The notes: a model not told the origin generated them from the sequence alone. Positions 24,474 to 34,080 are shown, counted from the stretch's first letter. The stretch is 50,495 bases of DNA from Ignavibacteriota bacterium (GCA_003170475.1 PMZI01000035.1:1-50495), one strand, 5' to 3'. Program-made: numbers and translations.

Positions 24474-25451
24474 TCACGACTCGGCCACGAGTCTCTCGAT
24501 AATCTGAATGGCAGAGACCCCCTCTGCTTCAGCATTGAAGCTTGTGACAATGCGGTGCCTGAGCACGGGCGCTGCCAGGGCTTTTATGTCTTCGATATCA
24601 GGTGTATGACGACCGGAGAGAATCGCCCGGGTCTTTGCTCCGAGGATAAGATACTGTGAAGCGCGCGGACCGGCTCCCCACCGTATCCAATTTTTGATAT
24701 AGGAAGGAGATCCCGCGACGGCTGGTCGGGTTCGACTCACCAGCGTCACGGCGTACTGGATGACGTTCTCGGCCACCGGCACGCGCCGCACAAGATCCTG
24801 AAATCCGCTGATCTCTTTCGCAGTAAGAATTTGTTTCAGGTCGGGTTTGTAGGGACTTGTGGTGGATTTTACGATCGCAACTTCTTCATCGAACGACGGG
24901 TACTCCAGCCACAAGTTGAACATGAACCGATCGAGTTGAGCTTCCGGGAGCGGATAGGTTCCTTCTTGTTCGATGGGATTCTGGGTCGCGAGCACAAAAA
25001 AGGGCTCCTGCAGCATGTATGTCTGGCCTGCAGCCGTTACATGGTGCTCTTGCATTGCCTCGAGAAGCGCAGCTTGAGTTTTGGGAGGTGTGCGGTTGAT
25101 CTCATCCGCCAGGAGAATATTTGCAAACACTGGTCCGTGCACGAACTTGAACGACTTCTGCCCGGTCGCGACGTTCTCCTCGATGATTTCCGTTCCGGTG
25201 ATGTCGCTCGGCATGAGATCCGGCGTGAACTGAATACGGCTGAACTTGAGGTCCAACGCCTCTGCGAGGGTCTTAATCAACAGTGTCTTGGCCAGGCCCG
25301 GGACTCCGATGAGCAGGCAATGTCCCCGCGAAAGCAGAGAGACGAGCAGGTGCTCGATGACCTGTTCCTGTCCCACGATGATCTTCGCGATTTCCGCTCG
25401 AATGTCGTTGTATGCTTTGGAGAGCCTGGCTACCGCTTCGACGTCATTCAT
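24474..25451 (-). CDS. MoxR family AAA+ ATPase
   Basis: A 325-residue AAA+ ATPase with Walker A in IGVPGLAKT, Walker B LLADEINRTPPKTQAALLEAMQE, sensor region FVLATQNPIEQEGTYPLPEAQLDRF and a C-terminal AAA lid. MoxR proteins act as chaperone-like remodelers of vWA-domain clients, often in envelope or stress-related complexes. Here the vWA protein is two genes downstream with a secreted subtilase in between. The distance to surA upstream is 63 bases. It may form a system with the vWA protein; substrates are unknown. Confidence 0.93.
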   Translation of the reverse strand: MNDVEAVARLSKAYNDIRAEIAKIIVGQEQVIEHLLVSLLSRGHCLLIGVPGLAKTLLIKTLAEALDLKFSRIQFTPDLMPSDITGTEIIEENVATGQKSFKFVHGPVFANILLADEINRTPPKTQAALLEAMQEHHVTAAGQTYMLQEPFFVLATQNPIEQEGTYPLPEAQLDRFMFNLWLEYPSFDEEVAIVKSTTSPYKPDLKQILTAKEISGFQDLVRRVPVAENVIQYAVTLVSRTRPAVAGSPSYIKNWIRWGAGPRASQYLILGAKTRAILSGRHTPDIEDIKALAAPVLRHRIVTSFNAEAEGVSAIQIIERLVAES

Positions 25452-25514
25452 GAGTCTCAGAGCCTGTTAGCGTTGACGGATACACTGCCGTAGAGAGTCC
25501 ATGGTGCTCGACCG

Positions 25515-26819
25515 TTACTGCTGGGTTCGAATCTCACAGTAGATGTTTTTCTTGAGTTCTTCAATCCAGGCGGCATTGATCTTGTTGCGCTTGACATACA
25601 GCGCCATTTGCTCGACGCGCCTGAAGTCATCCGTGAGGTTGGCGGCATGTCCGGGAACGCGCTTCTTCAAAAAGACGATTTGATAACCATACGAATTCTT
25701 CATCGTGATACGATGGGGCAGACTGATCTCTCCCGGTTTCAGATCTTTGATCACGGACGAGAAATCTGCTTCCAACTGGTCGACAGAAACCTGACCGAGG
25801 TCGCCGCCGATGGACTTTGTGTCCTCGTCCTCAGAATACTTGCGCGCAAGCTCGGCCAACGATCTGCCCTGTACGATGCTGTCGCGCAGAACATTCAAAA
25901 ACCGAATAGCGGCAGAATCGCTCGCAGGTCCTTTTTCTGTTCGCAGAAGGATGTGCCGCGCATGAACCGATTCGCCTCTCCGTTCAAGCAGCTGGACGAG
26001 GTGAAATCCGAATTCCGTCTTCACGACCGGAGAAATTTCTTTTTCCTTCAGGGCGAAAACAGCTTCTTCGAATTCCGGAACGAACGCGAGACCTCGTTTC
26101 GCCCAACCAAGATCGCCCCCCTTGGCACCGTTGGCGTCCTGGGAATATCGCCGGGCAAAATCGCCAAAATCGCCCCCCGCAACGATGCTGTCGCGAATTG
26201 CACTCAGCTGAAGCCGTGTTTTGTTCTCGAGGGTAGTATCCGCCTTGGGAACAATAAAGATATGACTGAGTTCGACCTCTTCCGGCACTCTGGGGAGACT
26301 GTCTTTATATGATTCGAAAAACTCCTCAACTTCCCTCCGGGCAACGAAGGAATTCGCCTCACGTTGCTGGCGAAGTCGTTGGACCAAGAGTTGCTTCCGC
26401 ATTTCAGGGCGGAATTCTCTCTTCATCCTGGAAACCGGCTTTCCATAGACCTTCTCCAGCTGCTGTTCCGACCCCGCTTGCTTCACGAAATTCTGGAATT
26501 GCTGATCCAGGGATCGGTTGACTTCGTCTTCCGTCACATTGACGCTATCAAGGATCGCCTGGGCGAGCATAAGTTTTTCCGCGATAAGATTCTCCAAAAC
26601 CTGGCGGCGCAACTCGGGGGATTTTGGATCGAGTCGATTCTGAAGAGCAGCATACGTGATACGTTCCTGGACGTCCGATTCGGTGATGATCTCCTTGTCA
26701 ACCACGGCAACAATCCGGTCAACAACATTCTGTTGCGCCTTCAGCGGGTGGAGCGCAATCATGGACATGAATACTATCCGCGCGATGGTTGAAACGCATG
26801 ATGACTTTCGACCCTTCAT
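25515..26819 (-). CDS. SurA-like periplasmic peptidylprolyl isomerase
   Basis: A 434-residue protein with a signal peptide (IARIVFMSMIALHPLKAQQ), a SurA N-terminal chaperone domain (about residues 30-170) and two PpiC rotamase domains. The first begins ELSHIFIVPKADT and the second VHARHILLRTEKGP; both contain the GGDLGW or GGDLGQ loop. It helps outer-membrane proteins fold in the periplasm. AGGAG precedes ATG 26819. It is the third PPIase gene in a row, 11 bases after the previous one. Confidence 0.93.
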   Translation of the reverse strand: MKGRKSSCVSTIARIVFMSMIALHPLKAQQNVVDRIVAVVDKEIITESDVQERITYAALQNRLDPKSPELRRQVLENLIAEKLMLAQAILDSVNVTEDEVNRSLDQQFQNFVKQAGSEQQLEKVYGKPVSRMKREFRPEMRKQLLVQRLRQQREANSFVARREVEEFFESYKDSLPRVPEEVELSHIFIVPKADTTLENKTRLQLSAIRDSIVAGGDFGDFARRYSQDANGAKGGDLGWAKRGLAFVPEFEEAVFALKEKEISPVVKTEFGFHLVQLLERRGESVHARHILLRTEKGPASDSAAIRFLNVLRDSIVQGRSLAELARKYSEDEDTKSIGGDLGQVSVDQLEADFSSVIKDLKPGEISLPHRITMKNSYGYQIVFLKKRVPGHAANLTDDFRRVEQMALYVKRNKINAAWIEELKKNIYCEIRTQQ

Positions 26820-26830
26820 TGCAGCTTCTC

Positions 26831-27694
26831 CTATTTCACAGATCGTGATAAGCTCGTATCGGCTTCGTCACTCAACATGAGCTCTACAGCGTGCTTCGAA
26901 CGCAGTGTTTCGACAAGCGTGGTGAGCGCTCGTCGGCGGCGTTCAATCGTCAACCGGCTGCGGATCTCGTTCTCCACGTATGCAAAATCTGCAACTTGTC
27001 CCTGTCGACCGAACTTCCAGACGATCAGAACGTAGCTGCCTTCGTTCGTACGAATGGGGAATGATGTCTCCGGTTTTGCAGAGGCCGCTGCGACGCGCCA
27101 AAGCTCAGCAGGCAGCAACGTGCTCTGAGTATAATAGCCGGAATCGATTCTTGCGAGAATTTGAGGCGACTGCTGGGGATCCGCCAGCACTTGACCGACG
27201 GCTTGCCTCCAGGAAGCACCCTTCAGAACTGATGTGCGAAATGCATTCGCCGCATCGCGATCTCGAAAGAGAACATAACTGACGAGAGCCACGTCGCCAG
27301 AATATGTAAACTCTTTGCTGTGGGCACCGTAGTATTGAGAGACTTCCTCTGCTGTGGAGGCCTGCAGTTTGTCCGAGTAGATTTCCTCCTGCAGCAGAGC
27401 GTTGATTGCCAGTTGCCGGTGAGCGTCTTCAAGTTGAACACGTGCCGTTTCTGTGTTGTCCAATCCCCTTCGCACTGCTTCACGATAGAGAATTTCGTCA
27501 TTGATCCAACGGCGCGCGTATTCTCCCACCTGTGCAGCAGTCACACCCCGCGAGGAATCCAATCGGGCCCGGACATCCTCAAGAGTCAATGTCCGGTCAT
27601 CGATGCGCGCCAGCGGCTGCTGCGATGAGTCCCTTCGGCCGCAGCCGGCAAACAACAGCACACATACCGTGAGAACAAGGTTACTGATTCGCAA
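26831..27694 (-). CDS. SurA-N-like lipoprotein (PpiC-type)
   Basis: A 287-residue lipoprotein. Its signal peptide ends in LTVCVLLFAGC with the lipobox Cys. A SurA N-like helical part follows (LARIDDRTLTLEDVRARL), and the later PPIase-like half has no clear rotamase catalytic motif (no GGDLGW). A TTG at 27694 is preferred as start because AGAGG lies seven bases upstream and gives a normal-length signal peptide. The alternative ATG at 27742 would overlap the upstream gene by 62 bases. With TTG the overlap is 14 bases. Probably a chaperone-like paralogue. Confidence 0.75.
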   Translation of the reverse strand: MRISNLVLTVCVLLFAGCGRRDSSQQPLARIDDRTLTLEDVRARLDSSRGVTAAQVGEYARRWINDEILYREAVRRGLDNTETARVQLEDAHRQLAINALLQEEIYSDKLQASTAEEVSQYYGAHSKEFTYSGDVALVSYVLFRDRDAANAFRTSVLKGASWRQAVGQVLADPQQSPQILARIDSGYYTQSTLLPAELWRVAAASAKPETSFPIRTNEGSYVLIVWKFGRQGQVADFAYVENEIRSRLTIERRRRALTTLVETLRSKHAVELMLSDEADTSLSRSVK

Positions 27695-29675
27695 CAGGTT
27701 TCCTCTTGAATGCTTCAGAGAGAGCCTCTTTCCTGACGACAATCGGATAGCGGTTTCTCAGTTCCGTAAGCCACTGTTCCTCCCGGATTTTGGAGGCTTG
27801 CTCCTGGTACGCGCTGAGGAGCTCCGGCGTTGCTTCTGCAAATGTCTTCGCATGAGCGCTGTCTTTCGCAATCACCTTGACAATCGCCCATCCGGTGGCG
27901 TACTGGAAGGGTACCGATGTGCTGTCGACCGGCGTTGAGAACGCGCGTCGCGATGCGTCGTTTGTTTCCACGGGAGTCAGTTCCCATACCCCTTTCTTTT
28001 CCTTGTATCCAGGGCGCATAGTGTACCGTTCGGCGACTTCGTTGAAATTCTTCCCCGACTTGATCTCGTTGTACGCAAGACTCATCAGGCTGTCCGTCGT
28101 GACGTAGACCTCGGAGAAACTCACGCGCTCCGGCCAGCGATACTTGTCCGCGTTCTCGCTGTGGAAGACCTTGAGGAGAGAGTCGTTGACGACAATCTTC
28201 TTCCAGATCTCGTCCTGCTCGATGCGATACAGCAAAATCCCATCCTGATATTCCTTCAACAGATTTGAGAACGCCGGATACCGTTGCGGCACGAGCCGGG
28301 CATTCTCTTCAACGATCTTTGCCTCCGCCATCCGGTCAACCATATGACGCACATTCTTCGGGTAGAGGAACAGCGACTTGAATTCTCCCGAGCCATCGAC
28401 ATGCTGGACAAAATCATTTATGGTGTACGGCTTGTCTTCACACAGAAAGAGGACTTTTGTTTTGAAAGCGCTCTTCAGTGTGTCACTCCATGTCGGCACG
28501 GACGGTGTGGAGGTCGTGTCAAAGGAGTGTGCCAGGCGGTCAACCATCACCTCGTCAAAGTACAGCCGGTATCGAGTCTTGAGATTCCGAATGTAGATTT
28601 CGTAATCCAAATTGTATCTCGTCTGTTGATAATGCTGCCGAATATCCTTCTCGGCTTGCTCGAAGGGTTGTATGCCGCTGTACCCGAGTATCTTGAAGAT
28701 GTGATAGCCATACGAAAGCTGCATCGGTTCGGCGACGGAATCAACCGGCGTGGTGAAGAGAACATTCTCGATGAATTGTGGAATCTTGCCGCGGTCAAAG
28801 AAGCTGAGGTCCCCGCCTTTTTGACTGCTTGCCGGATCCTGGCTATACTTTTTCGCTGCCGCGCCAAAATCCATTCCGCTCTTGAGCAGTTGATAGACCA
28901 TCTGTATGGAGTCGCGAACCGCGAGGGTGTCCGGACCGTTGAATCGCCACATGATGTGGGCAATGTGCACCGCTCCTCTGTTCGGTTGACGCTCAAGGAC
29001 TTTGATGATGTGGTAGCCGAACTGAGAACGTATCGGGACCAAGGTATACTGACCGGGTTTGAGCTGGTAGCATGCGTCTTCGAATTCCGGCACCATTCGC
29101 CCCGTGGTAAATATCCCCAGATCTCCTTTGGACACAGCGGCGTTCGGCTCTTCAGAAAACCGAGCGGCAAGTGTGTCGAACCTGGTCGTGGGAATGAGAG
29201 CGATAATCTTCATCGCCCGTTTGTAGGCTTCTATCGTATCGGCTGGCAAAGCGTTGGGGTCGAGCTTGATCAAGATATGACTTGCATGGATTTCATCGGC
29301 GCTTCGGGCGTACAATTCCTTGATATGAGGATCCACGATCTCTTTTTCCAACATGTACGACGTCGCCACCGCGATCTTGTAACCGTCCATTTCACTCTGA
29401 ATAGAGCTATCCGCGAGTAGTCCTCTCTTCGTCGCTTCCATAACTTTCAGGCGAAATTTCACCAGCAGATCGAGAAAGTGCTCACGTTCTGCCTGTGTGG
29501 AAGCAACGCCTTTGTCCCAACCACCATTGTTCTTTGCGTAGCTCGCTTCGAAGTCCTCAAGTGTCAGGGGCTCCTTGCCAATGGTAGCCACGACAGCCGG
29601 ACCGGATCCCGCGCAACCCGCCAAGAGCAATCCCACTCCGAGACTCATCCATATCAACTGAGAGAATCTATGCAT
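27681..29675 (-). CDS. Multi-domain PpiC/SurA-like peptidylprolyl isomerase lipoprotein
   Basis: A 664-residue protein with a lipobox (GVGLLLAGC). A SurA-like chaperone segment (residues 30-110) is followed by two clear PpiC domains: EIHASHILIKLDPNALP with KGDLGIF, then VHIAHIMWRF with KGGDLSFF. A third, degenerate PpiC-like part lies after residue 510 (VSFSEVYVTTDSL). Such large SurA/PpiD-like lipoproteins are common in the FCB group. It is the first gene of the nine-gene - strand run and follows the terminator at 29725-29747. Function in outer-membrane protein folding is inferred. Confidence 0.9.
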   Translation of the reverse strand: MHRFSQLIWMSLGVGLLLAGCAGSGPAVVATIGKEPLTLEDFEASYAKNNGGWDKGVASTQAEREHFLDLLVKFRLKVMEATKRGLLADSSIQSEMDGYKIAVATSYMLEKEIVDPHIKELYARSADEIHASHILIKLDPNALPADTIEAYKRAMKIIALIPTTRFDTLAARFSEEPNAAVSKGDLGIFTTGRMVPEFEDACYQLKPGQYTLVPIRSQFGYHIIKVLERQPNRGAVHIAHIMWRFNGPDTLAVRDSIQMVYQLLKSGMDFGAAAKKYSQDPASSQKGGDLSFFDRGKIPQFIENVLFTTPVDSVAEPMQLSYGYHIFKILGYSGIQPFEQAEKDIRQHYQQTRYNLDYEIYIRNLKTRYRLYFDEVMVDRLAHSFDTTSTPSVPTWSDTLKSAFKTKVLFLCEDKPYTINDFVQHVDGSGEFKSLFLYPKNVRHMVDRMAEAKIVEENARLVPQRYPAFSNLLKEYQDGILLYRIEQDEIWKKIVVNDSLLKVFHSENADKYRWPERVSFSEVYVTTDSLMSLAYNEIKSGKNFNEVAERYTMRPGYKEKKGVWELTPVETNDASRRAFSTPVDSTSVPFQYATGWAIVKVIAKDSAHAKTFAEATPELLSAYQEQASKIREEQWLTELRNRYPIVVRKEALSEAFKRKPVANQ

Positions 29676-29724
29676 AGGTTGAACTCAAGCCTCCAATAGT
29701 TATGTTGACTACAGTCTATAGACG

Positions 29725-29747
29725 AAAAAAAACGGCGCAAGTGCGCC
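29725..29747 (-). terminator. Rho-independent terminator of the ABC operon
   Basis: On the - strand GGCGC-ACTT-GCGCC (29734-29747) forms a compact hairpin followed by GTTTTTTTTCG. It sits after the DUF4340 gene and before the PPIase operon. Confidence 0.85.
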
Positions 29748-29840
29748 AGAACGTTGAAAATTAACCAAATTTGAAGCGCCAAGCAAGGGATTATTACCCC
29801 TGGCAGGCCTGAAACAGGCGGATTTGTCACTCGTGCAGTT

Positions 29841-30734
29841 CTAGCGACCGGACTTTCTGAGGTCTTGCATCCGTTTGAGGATCTCACTCGCTCGCCAGCT
29901 CAACATTTCAAACCACTGTGGCGACGCGGAACTCTGAACGAGGTACTTCTCTCCCTGCTTCACAAAGAAGAAATTCAACTGCGTACCGGCATAGGCAATC
30001 TGCGCGGTAATTTTGGGCGGGCGTTGTGCGAGCGTGTCGACAAAATCGTCAGCCTGAACATTCGAAAGCGACGAGATCAGACCGTTCACCACCGATTCCT
30101 GTGCAAAGTCCTTTCCGATGGTCCATGCACTGTCTTTGAATGCGAGAACAAATGTCGTGTCCCCATATTGATAGCGAACCGCTTTGATATTGTCCCGGGA
30201 TGTGGTGAAGATGGTTTTGTCGCGCCACTCCTTCACGGACCGTGAGAACACAGAGGCGGACGCTCCGCTCACGATGAGAACGTCGTTCGACCCTGAGCGA
30301 CGGACATAGGTCTCCGAATAACTGCTTGTTGACTTTCCAACGACAAAAGCAGCTTTTTCTATCCCCTTCTCGTATATCGTCACACGGGTTCCGGCTGAGT
30401 CAACCTGAAATACCGATTGCTTCTCCGGTTTGTTCGAAACGACATTCTTCACTTCCAGACTCTTGCTGTCATGAAGAAACCCCGCCACCATCTGCTGGTC
30501 GGCACGATAGGAGACCGGTGACTGAAGATACCACTCCACGCCGTTCTTCTGGAGAAGGATGGAGCTCGATACGCTCTTGATTTCTATTTTGTCAACAGCA
30601 ATGGAGTCGATCGCCGCCAAGGCCACGCCCGTCTCGGCCGACGAACTGCGTTCTCCGGGTTTCTGCATAACAAGGACCGCGATGGCGATAAGGACAACGA
30701 GAAGGCCCGCGAGGAGCAAAGTGTTCCGCGTCAT
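29841..30734 (-). CDS. DUF4340 domain protein
   Basis: A 297-residue protein with one N-terminal membrane helix (TLLLAGLLVVLIAIAVLVMQ) and a DUF4340 beta-rich periplasmic region: IDSIAVDKIEIKS, KNGVEWYLQSPVSYRADQ, and TSSYSETYVRRSGSNDVLI. The family regularly accompanies GldG-like proteins. ATG 30734 overlaps the GldG stop by four bases (ATGA); the frame upstream to 30782 is rejected. It is the last gene of the ABC operon and precedes the terminator. It is probably a structural partner of the exporter. Confidence 0.88.
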   Translation of the reverse strand: MTRNTLLLAGLLVVLIAIAVLVMQKPGERSSSAETGVALAAIDSIAVDKIEIKSVSSSILLQKNGVEWYLQSPVSYRADQQMVAGFLHDSKSLEVKNVVSNKPEKQSVFQVDSAGTRVTIYEKGIEKAAFVVGKSTSSYSETYVRRSGSNDVLIVSGASASVFSRSVKEWRDKTIFTTSRDNIKAVRYQYGDTTFVLAFKDSAWTIGKDFAQESVVNGLISSLSNVQADDFVDTLAQRPPKITAQIAYAGTQLNFFFVKQGEKYLVQSSASPQWFEMLSWRASEILKRMQDLRKSGR

Positions 30735-32278
30735 GAGACCTGTGCCTCCATGAGTTTCTTGAACGCAACCCGCCGACGCCACCGGAGCAGTCCATACAAA
30801 ACAATAAGGAGCGGCGGTGCGATGAGATTGGTGTACTTCAACATCTTTTTCGATCCGTCGGAGATCTGATCCAGCGGCGGTGTGGCAACATTCTTCGAGC
30901 GGATGGTAATCAACCCCGCGTCGTCCGCGAGGTAGTCGATGATGTTTGCAAAGAACGTAATGTTGCCGCGCGTTCCGAGGAACTCATCCTTCATGAAGTC
31001 ACCATCGCCGACAACGATAATCCGGGTTTCAGGGCTCGTCGTCAAAACCGGAGAAGGCTGCTTGCCGGCAAACGCACTCTTGAACGAACCGTTGACGATG
31101 ATGCCCAGGGGAATTCCGGATTCGGCAAGATCGGCCGGAGTATAACGCTGAAATGGATCGATCATGAAGAATCCTGTCTGCCGACCGCTGCGCTTGGAAG
31201 ATCGGATAAGAACCTCCGCCTTCAAACCCTGGGCCGACGCGTTCCCTGTATCGATCGAGCTCACAAATGGAAACACAATGCCTTGAAGGTCTTTGACAAT
31301 GGGATTGTTCGGATCAAAATCCGAAGCGATGGGGATGTATGGGAACGGTACCTGACTCTGGAACGTCATGCCGCCTTGCTGTTGCATGACGGAAATGTTT
31401 GCACATTGGACGTCCCGAACGAGATCCGGGTTCACCCGCGCACCATAGTGCCGCAGCATGTCATCCAGACCCAGGTCAAGCGGTTGACCCATGCGACTCT
31501 GCAGGTTGGCATTGATGCGATTGAGAAGAAAGGCGATTTTGCCGCCCCGCATGAGGAATTGGTCGATCTGGTACTTGGCGCTATCCTGGAACCGGGTCTG
31601 AGGCGAGATGACAAGGAGTGCGGCAACATCGTTCGCCACCGGCTCGCCTTTGCTGAGATCGACGGTCACAAGATCATATTGAGATCCGACAACCTGACCC
31701 GCCTGACGCAAGCTCGCCGGATCCGGTTCTCCGTGTCCCGTCGTGAAGCCGACTTTCTTTTTTGCCTTCGCAGTAAGGCGTTTCAACGTACTGCTGATGT
31801 CATATTCCAGGGAGCTCAGGTTTTGTACGACCGGAATCACTTCTTTCTTGTCTTCGTACAACATCACGATGCCGAGATAGGCACGTTTCACTTCCAGCTT
31901 GTCCTCATTGACGACCTGTACCTGCACAGGAGAAATCCCCTGCTGCTGGGCATCCTGCTCCCCCTTCTCTCCCTGGGGATTAAGGAACTCGTACTGCAGA
32001 TTTCCTTTTGCAAATGCTTTGTATTCGTTGAGTATGTCAAGGACAGCTCGACGGTTGTTGTTATACGGAGAAGGGAGATCTTCCGTGAAGTACGCCTTCA
32101 CTGTCACGCGATCGTCGAGTGATCCGATCAGTTTCTTGCTCGCATCCGACAACGTGTAGACTCCCTGGGCCGTGAGATCCAAACGGCCGAACAACCGAAT
32201 GGAGATGAAATTAAGGAGGATGAGAATCCCCGCCACGACGGCTAGACGGATGAAGATTTGAATTTTCCGATCTTTCAT
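30731..32278 (-). CDS. GldG-like ABC-associated protein
   Basis: A 515-residue protein with a membrane helix near each end and an ABC-transporter-type periplasmic domain. RLDLTAQGVYTLSDASKKLIGSLDDRVTVKAYFTEDLPSPY is the conserved start of the GldG/ABC_transp_aux domain. The middle contains LLVISPQTRFQDSAKYQIDQFLMRGGKIAFLL. It acts with the ABC permease and ATPase encoded next to it; in Flavobacterium the homologue is needed for gliding, but homologues are widespread in non-gliders. The stop overlaps the DUF4340 start. Confidence 0.9.
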   Translation of the reverse strand: MKDRKIQIFIRLAVVAGILILLNFISIRLFGRLDLTAQGVYTLSDASKKLIGSLDDRVTVKAYFTEDLPSPYNNNRRAVLDILNEYKAFAKGNLQYEFLNPQGEKGEQDAQQQGISPVQVQVVNEDKLEVKRAYLGIVMLYEDKKEVIPVVQNLSSLEYDISSTLKRLTAKAKKKVGFTTGHGEPDPASLRQAGQVVGSQYDLVTVDLSKGEPVANDVAALLVISPQTRFQDSAKYQIDQFLMRGGKIAFLLNRINANLQSRMGQPLDLGLDDMLRHYGARVNPDLVRDVQCANISVMQQQGGMTFQSQVPFPYIPIASDFDPNNPIVKDLQGIVFPFVSSIDTGNASAQGLKAEVLIRSSKRSGRQTGFFMIDPFQRYTPADLAESGIPLGIIVNGSFKSAFAGKQPSPVLTTSPETRIIVVGDGDFMKDEFLGTRGNITFFANIIDYLADDAGLITIRSKNVATPPLDQISDGSKKMLKYTNLIAPPLLIVLYGLLRWRRRVAFKKLMEAQVS

Positions 32279-32329
32279 AGTTCAGTCACGATTGAGGTTT
32301 CCAATAATCAGAGCTGGTTGGTGAAACGA

Positions 32330-33082
32330 TTACCACTTCCTGCGTCCGAGCGACAGGACCGTGAGATACAGCATGAAGCCCAGCAACGACAGGAAGTAGA
32401 TCACATCACGGCTGTCGATGACTCCGCGAGTAATATTGGCGAAGTGGTAGTCAATCCCGAGGAACTCCACGATGCTCGCAAGGGATTCCGGAATATAGAT
32501 GAGGACTTTGTCCAGCATAAACAGGGCAAACACCATCACAAATCCGATGATGAAGGCGATGACTTGATTCTCCGTCAGACTCGAGGCGAATAATCCAATG
32601 GCAACATAGACGCCTGCCATCAACATCAGTCCACAGTATCCGCCAATGACCGGGCCATTGTCGATCTTCCCCAGCATCGCAATCGTCACGTAGTAGACGA
32701 GCGTAAGGAGAAGAGCGATCCCGATCAACGCCCACGCCGCCAGGAATTTTCCCAGAACGATCTCGACATCGTGCAGTGGTTTTGTTGTCAGCAGTTCAAT
32801 GGTACCCGATTTCTTTTCCTCCGAAAGTAACCGCATCGTGATCGCAGGGATGACGAAGAGAAATATGGCAGGGACCATCTCAAACATCAGCCGCAGCGTG
32901 GCCATGTTCGCGAGAAAGAGATTGCTTGTGTGAAACCAGCCGACGATGGCCAGAAACACCACGATGACAACGTAGGCAATCGCCGAGTTGAAGTACGATT
33001 GCAGCTCTCTCTGAAAGATCGTGCGAATGTTCCGCCAAGCGGCGGAGAATTGATCTAGCTTGATTGCAGTTGTAGAACTCAT
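32330..33082 (-). CDS. ABC-2 type permease (GldF-like)
   Basis: A 250-residue membrane protein with six helices and the ABC-2 permease pattern. FQRELQSYFNSAIAYVVIVVFLAIVG opens the domain, and LLSEEKKSGTIELLTTKPLHDVEIVLGKFLAAW is the characteristic cytoplasmic loop that contacts the ATPase. It forms the membrane channel of the exporter encoded with the ATPase (33136-34080) and the GldG-like subunit. Spacing is 53 bases from the ATPase and 51 bases to the GldG-like gene. Its ribosome site is weak. Confidence 0.9.
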   Translation of the reverse strand: MSSTTAIKLDQFSAAWRNIRTIFQRELQSYFNSAIAYVVIVVFLAIVGWFHTSNLFLANMATLRLMFEMVPAIFLFVIPAITMRLLSEEKKSGTIELLTTKPLHDVEIVLGKFLAAWALIGIALLLTLVYYVTIAMLGKIDNGPVIGGYCGLMLMAGVYVAIGLFASSLTENQVIAFIIGFVMVFALFMLDKVLIYIPESLASIVEFLGIDYHFANITRGVIDSRDVIYFLSLLGFMLYLTVLSLGRRKW

Positions 33083-33135
33083 AAGTTTTCAGGTATTTTT
33101 GTTTGTCCGGCGCTTTTGCGCAGAATCGATCCTTG

Positions 33136-34080
33136 TTATGCTTGCGTGAGCTTGTGGAAGACTTCTTCAAGGCTTGTTGCCTTTTGCGACATCTCGAGCA
33201 GCACCCACTTCTCCGATACGGCTAATTTGAACAGAGCCTCGCGGATGTCGACACCCCGCGCCGAGAACACGGAAAATCTGTGGATCTCTCCGTCGACGGA
33301 CCCATACTCCACAGACTCGACGCCGGGGAGCGCTCTGATTTTCGGAAAGATGTCTGTCATCGCGTTGGAAACGGCCGCTTTGAGTTCGAGATTCACGGAC
33401 TCAGAGCCGTGAAATTTCTGCTGCAGTTCGGAGGGCGTTCCATCTGCCACAATCGTCCCATCGTTAATGATAATCACCCGATCACATGTGGCCTGCACCT
33501 CTGACAGAATGTGTGTTGAAAGAACAACTGTTTTCGCCCGACCGAGTTGTTTGATGAGGTTTCGGATTTCGACGATCTGATTTGGATCGAGACCGCTTGT
33601 GGGCTCATCCAGAATCAGCACTTCCGGGTCGTGAATCATGGCTTGTGCTAAACCCACGCGCTGGCGGAACCCTTTCGACATCTCGCCGATATCCTTGTGT
33701 CGGACGTCCTTGAGACCGCACACCTCTATCATCTGTGTGAGTTGTTGTTTTGTCCGGGCGGCGTCCAGGCCATGGAGTCGCGCAGCATATTCGAGGTACT
33801 CTATCACATTCATGTCGAGATACAGCGGATTCATCTCGGGCAGGTATCCAATTTTCCGTCTGACTTCGAGCGAACGATCCGCGACAGAGCAACCGTCGAC
33901 TTCCACTGTCCCGGAGCTCGGAGGCATGTAGCAGGTGATGATCTTCATCGTCGTGGTCTTGCCGGCTCCGTTCGGACCCAGAAATCCGAGAATCTCGCCT
34001 GTCTTCACATCAAACGAGATATCGCTGACTGCTTTCTCATGACCATAAAATTTGGTCAGATTGCGAACTGTAATTGCCAT
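33136..34080 (-). CDS. ABC transporter ATP-binding protein (GldA-like)
   Basis: A 314-residue ATPase. Walker A is GPNGAGKTTT. The signature is the MSKGFRQRVGLAQAM variant that marks the GldA/ABC-2 group, and Walker B is VLILDEPTSGLDP with H-loop LSTHIL. The C-terminal 80 residues (KIRALPGVESVEYGS) form the family's accessory domain. It powers the ABC-2 exporter of the next two genes. It is first in its operon. A weak promoter candidate lies upstream, with AATCAA at 34191-34196 as reverse -35 and TGTATA at 34170-34175 as reverse -10, spacer 15 bases. Confidence 0.92.
   Translation of the reverse strand: MAITVRNLTKFYGHEKAVSDISFDVKTGEILGFLGPNGAGKTTTMKIITCYMPPSSGTVEVDGCSVADRSLEVRRKIGYLPEMNPLYLDMNVIEYLEYAARLHGLDAARTKQQLTQMIEVCGLKDVRHKDIGEMSKGFRQRVGLAQAMIHDPEVLILDEPTSGLDPNQIVEIRNLIKQLGRAKTVVLSTHILSEVQATCDRVIIINDGTIVADGTPSELQQKFHGSESVNLELKAAVSNAMTDIFPKIRALPGVESVEYGSVDGEIHRFSVFSARGVDIREALFKLAVSEKWVLLEMSQKATSLEEVFHKLTQA

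Noticed and set aside
28284-29420. Open frame of 378 codons on the + strand
   Set aside because: It is antisense to the multi-domain PPIase lipoprotein, whose PpiC motifs are unmistakable.
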